In this document: one piece after another, positions 59,195 to 64,000 of the stretch | Layout: every line of letters begins with the position of its first letter | Numbering within the stretch: the stretch's first letter is position 1 | DNA from: Symbiodinium natans | Lineage: Eukaryota; Sar; Dinophyceae; Suessiales; Symbiodiniaceae | NCBI GenBank assembly: GCA_905221605.1 | Contig: CAJNDS010001469.1 | Coordinates: 415,501-479,500 of the forward strand | DNA: 64,000 nucleotides | Direction: 5' to 3' | Program-made: the position numbers and the translations under genes | The notes under the pieces: model-generated | Seen by the model: the letters and a program-made list of their open reading frames with translations, nothing else | Database searches by the model: none | What the model was told of the DNA's origin: nothing

Positions 59195-59310
59195 CCCCTG
59201 GTTCTTTATGGGGAATGGAGGAATTAGGTACCCTACATCATCGTTTAAGGGGTGCATATAGGGGGATATAGGGTACCTCATTCCCTCATTCCCTACTGAG
59301 AACCAGCAAG
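59195..59310. repeat. Palindromic element, family D, copy 4
   Basis: CCCTGGTTCTTTATGGGGAA pairs loosely with TCCCTACTGAGAACCAG. Inner GGTACCCTA pairs with TAGGGTACC. Confidence 0.82.
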
Positions 59311-59529
59311 ATGTTACATCAAGCTCACAGCACAGTTTTCGATTAAGAAACCCTGCGGACAGAAAATCATGGGCTTAGGGCGTTTAGGGTGCGGGCACTT
59401 TTGACTGTTCCGCTGCAGAAATTACCGCAGTAGTTGATGAAGGCCAGTTGCGTGAGTTCATGCTATATTGAAAAAATGCAGAGAGCGAGACCTCTCAACT
59501 CAAGACGATATGCACCCGTTCCCACACGC

Positions 59530-59633
59530 TCCCCCCCCCCCCCCCCCCCCCCCCCCCCCACCCCCCCGCGCCCCCACGCACCCACACCGCACCCACACAG
59601 ACACACGGAGAGACAGAGACAGAGAGAGAGAGA

Positions 59634-59690
<57 letters not shown>
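59530..59690. repeat. Poly-C and (AC)n tract
   Basis: A C run of about 28 (59530-59558), CACCC-rich DNA, (GA)n, then about 28 AC units. Open frames here are artefacts. Confidence 0.95.
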
Positions 59691-59733
59691 TGTCTGAGAG
59701 TTTCAAGAGTGGAATTTGAAGCGACGATTCTTA

Positions 59734-59889
59734 CCTTGGTAGCCCAGTGGTGCCCTTTTCACTTTTGTTGGTTCAAGGTTCCCTCATCAAGCAACCCTAA
59801 GCAATCAACCCTAACCCCCAAGCAGGGGCGCCCCTAAACCCTAAACCCTAAACCCCTGATTATGACATATGGTTACTGGGCTACCAAGT
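59734..59889. repeat. Palindromic element, family G, with telomere-like insert
   Basis: CCTTGGTAGCCCAGTGGTGC pairs with TTACTGGGCTACCAAG. CCCTAAACCCTAAACCC lies inside at 59832-59857. Confidence 0.82.
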
Positions 59890-60395
59890 TACAAGCCTCT
59901 CTGGCAAGCCTGCCCCCCACATCCGTGAGGCCGATACCAAGCGGCTCAGAAAAGCTAAGGACTTGGTTTAGTTTTTTGGATTTGGGGTTTAGGGTTTAGG
60001 GTATAGGGTTTAATAGAGTTTTGGGTTTAGGCTCAAGCCTTTTTTTTGTTTGGGCTTTGAGGACAAGAGTCTGGGCTCAAAAGGGTGTTTAGGGTTTAGG
60101 GTTTAGGGTTTAGGCATTGTTATGGCAAGGGGCGATGGGCTTTGACAAGTGTTGGCTCCTCGGGGAGCATTTACCATGCGAGTGCGTTGCAGGGAACGCC
60201 CAGAAAGCATGTCTGAGGTGCGAATCCGAAGAACGGTTTAGGGTTCGAGTTTAGGGTTTAGGGTTTAAGGTTTGGGTTTAGGGTTTAGGGCAGAATCTGC
60301 GAATGTTGATGGTAGAGTGGCTGATCTGAGCTTTGCAGGACAAGTTCGCCAAAGAGACTCTGGAGCTGGACCCTACCAGGCCCCGGCAGTCATGT
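59890..60395. other. Non-coding stretch with telomere-like blocks
   Basis: TTTAGGG-type units at 59977-60013, 60088-60114 and 60238-60292. Unique otherwise. Confidence 0.5.
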
Positions 60396-61320
60396 ATGTC
60401 TACACATACATACATATATACACACATATATATATATATGTACATACATAAATATTTGTTTGTCCATTTATGTTTGTTTTATTTACCTAGGGGCTGGGTA
60501 CAGTAGTTAATTTGAAACCTTTTCGGATATATGTATATATGCATGTGTATATATATATAACCTTATTGCACAAACTGGTTACCTTTTTGGGGGTTAGGGT
60601 TTTCAGCCCTTAAGTCTAGGTTTTGAAGGTGGTACTAGTATACTATAACAGAACTATGACAACAACTACAATTATAGCTATAAATTATGAATGCATATAT
60701 ATATATATACATATATCTTATATATACATACGTATGTATGTATGCATGCATGTATGGATGTATGTATGGATGTATGTATGTATGGATAACATATTACCCA
60801 CCACAGGGGCGGGGGTGGGGGGCAGGAATCTAACTGAAAACATGGAAGAGGGGGGAGGTGGGGGGGGAGGGGAAGGAGAGGGGGGGGGGGGGGGGAGTTC
60901 CCGCACCAAAAATGTATATGTAATATATCTACATATATATATATACATAAATATGGAGGGGCGGGTAGCATATATATATATATATAACTATATTTATTTA
61001 TTTATTATTTTATTTATTATTTTATTAATTATTTTAATTTATTTCTCTATTTATTTACTTATTTCTTGTATAGACATAGATATGGGGTGGGGGGGTGGGG
61101 CGGGCGGGGCGGGGGGCGTGTTGAATCCAGATTCAACTGGGGGCTGATGGGGCGCAAGCCACCCCTCCCATCCCATGCCTGGGAACTTGTAACGAAACCC
61201 CTACCCCCCCCCCCCAAAAAAAAAAAAAAAAAAAAAAAACATACATATATATATATATATATGTAAATATATATATATGTATATATATACATATATTATA
61301 ATAATAAGAAGAAGAAAGAA
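60396..61320. repeat. Simple-sequence region (TA, CATA, G, TTTA, A runs)
   Basis: TA and CATA runs, (ATGTATGG)n-like units (60728-60786), G runs (60850-60897), TTTATTTA (60985-61060), G-rich 61085-61120, and C/A runs (61205-61240). A 174-codon frame (60623-61147) is low-complexity. A diverged family K copy may span 60490-60620. Confidence 0.8.
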
Positions 61321-62265
61321 AGAAAAGAGGGAACATCCCTTGAATAGGTTTAGGGCTCAGGGTTGCAAAAGGGTTTAGGCTTTAGGGCCTTAAAGGATCC
61401 CAATGAAAAGCTCAAGGCCTATTCCTTAATTAACAGCGGTTTCAGGGCTTAAGGATCCCTGTGTGGGTGGCTGTCAAAGGGTTTAGGGTTCAGGGATACC
61501 CTAAATATTAGGCACAGTATGATAATAGGGATCCAAAAAGGGACCATCGTCTTGACAACCGCTCATTGGCAGTTTCAAGGTCTTCTCCCGTCATGAAGAG
61601 CCACCAAAGGGCTGTTGCATGTTGACCCCCCCAAAAAATGCCCCGGGCCATGGATGGGTCCCCTGAACCCTGAACCCTAAACCCCTCAAGCAAGGGGTAG
61701 GGTTTAGGGTTGAGGGTTTAGGGTTTAGGCGTTATATGGTTTATAGGGCGTGAGCCCCAGGTTATTACTAGGGTTTCATTGGGGCTTATCAGGTTTAGGG
61801 TTTACGGTTCAGGGCCTGCCTAGACCTCTTTATGTTGCGTCATGCAGGACATGTTCCTTAAATTAAAGGATTTCGGTGCATATATGTAGGGTTTTGGGTT
61901 TAGGGTTTAGGGTTTAGGGTTTTGGGTTCATTCAAAGTTTGAGGTTGCTCTAGTGGCCCTGGACCCTCTTGCCAACACAGCTCTCCTGTGTCCTCTGCTC
62001 AGGTTAGAAACTTTGACCATGGACTTGTTCAAGGCGCGGGACCCAGCAAGGGTACAAGGGCGTGGTCGTCCTAAACCCTAAACCCTAAACCCTAAACCCT
62101 AAACCCTAAACCCTAAACCCCCTTTGGGGGGAGAAGAAGCCCCGCCAAGCCTGGATTTCCACACGTGACTTCGAGTGGCAGGGATGAGGCTAGTCGGGTG
62201 GGCCCTCCAACTTGGTTTAGGGTTTAGGGTTTATAGGGTTTAGGGTTCAAGATTCAGGGTTTAGG
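61321..62265. other. Non-coding stretch with telomere-like blocks
   Basis: TTTAGGG units at 61687-61728 and 61889-61925, CCCTAAA at 62070-62122, TTTAGGG at 62217-62270. A family B remnant near 61395-61450. No gene. Confidence 0.5.
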
Positions 62266-62362
62266 GTGCTCCCTTTTGCCCTTTTTTGGGTTCCAGGTTT
62301 CCTTATGAAGTAGTCATGCCCTAAACTCTTATTGTGATGTTGTTACTGGGCTACCAAGCTGT
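62266..62362. repeat. Family G element, left end replaced by telomere-like DNA
   Basis: Right end TTACTGGGCTACCAAGC and the GGTTCCAGGTTTCCTTAT body are present. The left terminal repeat is missing where a TTTAGGG block ends. Confidence 0.65.
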
Positions 62363-62622
62363 ACCCCTTCATACCCCGATGTTGATCGGACCCTTAAGAT
62401 GATGTAATGCATGTATTGAAACGCTCGCCCAAATACGAACAGTTCTTCAAAAAAGCTTTACTACCCCCGATTGTAATCCCCATGATTAAGGACGGCGAAT
62501 ATAAGGGGGACCATCGATGTAATGTATATTCCTTGTTTAAGGAGTATTGGGCTTTTTGGCTTTGGCAGGTGTGAGATGTGCAGCACCCTTACAACCTTGT
62601 TTTTGGAAAATAAAAACCCTTT

Positions 62623-62737
62623 CAAACCTTTGTGGTTCTTTACTGTAACTTTAGATGCTTAGCCTTTTTGGGTTTATTGGATTTCTTAATAAGGCAGCTA
62701 AAAATTTAATTTATAGCCACCCGCCTAAGTGCACCAA
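62623..62737 (+). repeat. Dispersed repeat N, copy 2
   Basis: Matches 1437-1551. Ends where CCCTAAA units begin (62738-62763). A family H fragment (62461-62518) and a family B right half (62519-62560) lie just upstream. Confidence 0.75.
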
Positions 62738-62867
62738 GCCCTAAACCCTAAACCCTAAACCCTGTTTTTGCAGCGCCACCCTTTGCCAGGCACATGACTT
62801 GAATGGGGATGGATATCTCCAGGACAGCACGGGCTTTAGGGCTTTTGGGTTTTGGGTGCAGGCGTGC

Positions 62868-63010
62868 ACAGGCGTGCACATGTGTGTGTGTGTGTGTGTG
62901 TGTGTCTGTGTGTCTGTGTGTCTGTGTGTCTGTGTGTCTGTGTGTCTGTGTGTCTGTGTGTCTGTGTGTCTGTGTGTGTCTGTGTGTGTGTGTGTGTGCG
63001 TGTCTGTCTC
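62868..63010. repeat. (GT)n / (GTGTCT)n microsatellite
   Basis: Starts with two GGCGTGCACA units, then GT, then about nine GTGTGTCT units, then GT again. Similar in design to 22784-22977. Confidence 0.95.
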
Positions 63011-63090
63011 CGCGAGGGAGGCGGGCAGGGCAGTCGCAAGTTTCTCCCTGGCCGGTATGTGCAGAATGGGCCGGCAACCCACACATCTAA

Positions 63091-63210
63091 CCCCAAGAGC
63101 CCTCTATACCCCTTAATTCAGGAACATGCCTTAGTTTATACAGGGATCCCTAATATGGCTTAAGGTATGTTGCAAGGTATATTCCTGAAGCGGTCTTGGG
63201 CTCATCGGGA
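63091..63210. repeat. Palindromic element, family B
   Basis: CCCAAGAGCCCTCTATACCC pairs imperfectly with GGTCTTGGGCTCATCGGG. Centre CAGGGATCCCTAATATGG. Confidence 0.75.
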
Positions 63211-63284
63211 ACATTCTCAAGTTCTGTTGTTGCTGACCAGCAGTTCGAAAGCTGTTTTTGGGGGGACTCCGGCGAAACCTGACG

Positions 63285-63413
63285 TAGGTTCATGGGTACT
63301 TATATAACCCCAATTAGAAGGTTAAGGGTTTCGGGTTTAGGGTTTAAACCCCAATGGAAAGTAGATACCTATGACCTACTTAGAGGGCAATAAGTACCCT
63401 TAACCTTCAAGTA
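63285..63413. repeat. Family A element with telomere-like insert
   Basis: TAGGTTCATGGGTACTTAT pairs with AATAAGTACCCTTAACCTTC. TTTCGGGTTTAGGGTTTAAA (about 63330-63348) sits near the centre. Confidence 0.7.
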
Positions 63414-63446
63414 GAGCCCTGCCGGATTGTTATCTTGTATCTTTGA

Positions 63447-63535
63447 GGGTTTAGGGTTTAGGGTTTAGGGTTTAGGGTTTAGGGTTTAGGGTTTAGGGTT
63501 TAGGGTTTAGGGTTTAGGGTTTAGGGTTTAGGGTA
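63447..63535 (+). repeat. Interstitial telomere-like block
   Basis: About thirteen TTTAGGG units, nearly pure. Confidence 0.94.
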
Positions 63536-63626
63536 GCCCTATGCAGCGAAAGCCTGGAGTTGCACTTCATTGGGAATCCCCAAGCATCAGTCACAGCCGG
63601 ACTTCATCCCAACTTGGTGTCTATAG

Positions 63627-63700
63627 ACCCTAAACCCTAAACCCTAAACCCTAAACCCTAAACCCTAAACCCTAAACCCTAAACCCTAAACCCTAAACCC
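63627..63700 (-). repeat. Interstitial telomere-like block
   Basis: About ten CCCTAAA units, facing the previous block across 91 bp of unique DNA. The rest of the window (63701-64000) is unique with a short direct repeat of GGACTCTTAAGGTGG (63730, 63755). Confidence 0.94.
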
Positions 63701-64000
63701 AGACCTCAATCATGGGGCTCTAAAACTTGGACTCTTAAGGTGGCATTCTACCTTGGACTCTTAAGGTGGTAGCCTTGGGTTTTGAGGACCCTGTTTGTAG
63801 ATTCCTAGGGGTTTAGGGTTTGGCCGTATTAGGAGTCTGTTGAGGGGCACCTTTCGGGATGCAGCCTGAGGGGTACGAGACTTATACTTTGAAAGCTGTA
63901 CTTGCCTGTTTTTTATGGTTACTAGAAATTCAGTATGAACATTACCCGAAGAGAAGGAGCTAGAACCCCTTGAGGCGGCCCAGAAGCATGAAGTAGCTAC

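Noticed and set aside
60623-61147. 174-codon plus-strand frame
   Set aside because: It is built from TA, CATA, G and TTTA runs and has no gene-like composition.

Overview
The window looks like dinoflagellate nuclear DNA, most likely from Symbiodiniaceae or a close relative. Three observations support this. Plant-type telomere-like repeats (TTTAGGG / CCCTAAA) are scattered through almost the whole sequence in both orientations. The one real gene is a very long single-ORF Ty1/copia polyprotein carrying extra enzymatic domains. Each LTR of that element contains a near-copy of the dinoflagellate trans-spliced leader. The species cannot be fixed from sequence alone.

Layout. 1-2184: repeats, short telomere-like blocks and microsatellites. 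2185-12121: a complete copia retrotransposon with 229-bp LTRs (2190-2418 and 11888-12116) that appear identical by eye, a 5-bp target duplication TAGGG, a primer-binding site complementary to the anticodon arm of initiator tRNA-Met, one ORF of about 3,073 codons and a polypurine tract. It sits inside a telomere-like block. 12122-64000: no further convincing protein gene. This part holds many interstitial telomere-like blocks, at least ten families of short (about 80-170 bp) palindromic MITE-like elements, a 263-bp hairpin-forming tandem array (18832-20070), several minisatellites and long AT, GT, AC and G/C tracts.

The retrotransposon polyprotein reads, in order: Gag (capsid-like region, CCCH finger, CCHC knuckle), two tandem aspartic-protease modules, a domain with cytosine-C5-methyltransferase-like motifs (GGPPC), integrase (HHCC, then D, D and E with exact D-35-E spacing), a 2-oxoglutarate/Fe(II) dioxygenase-like domain with a TET/JBP-like HxD-x-HN signature, reverse transcriptase (YVDD), RNase H, and a C-terminal extension with a membrane-like segment and a Cys/His cluster. 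A methylase-like and an oxygenase-like domain in one mobile element is the most interesting biology here: the element may carry its own tools to write and modify base marks on its DNA.

The second theme is how telomere-like DNA spreads. Telomere-like tracts interrupt several palindromic elements. In two copies of one family they begin at the same point near the palindrome centre, which suggests repair of hairpin breaks with telomeric sequence. The palindromes carry no transposase, and their arms co-vary between copies.
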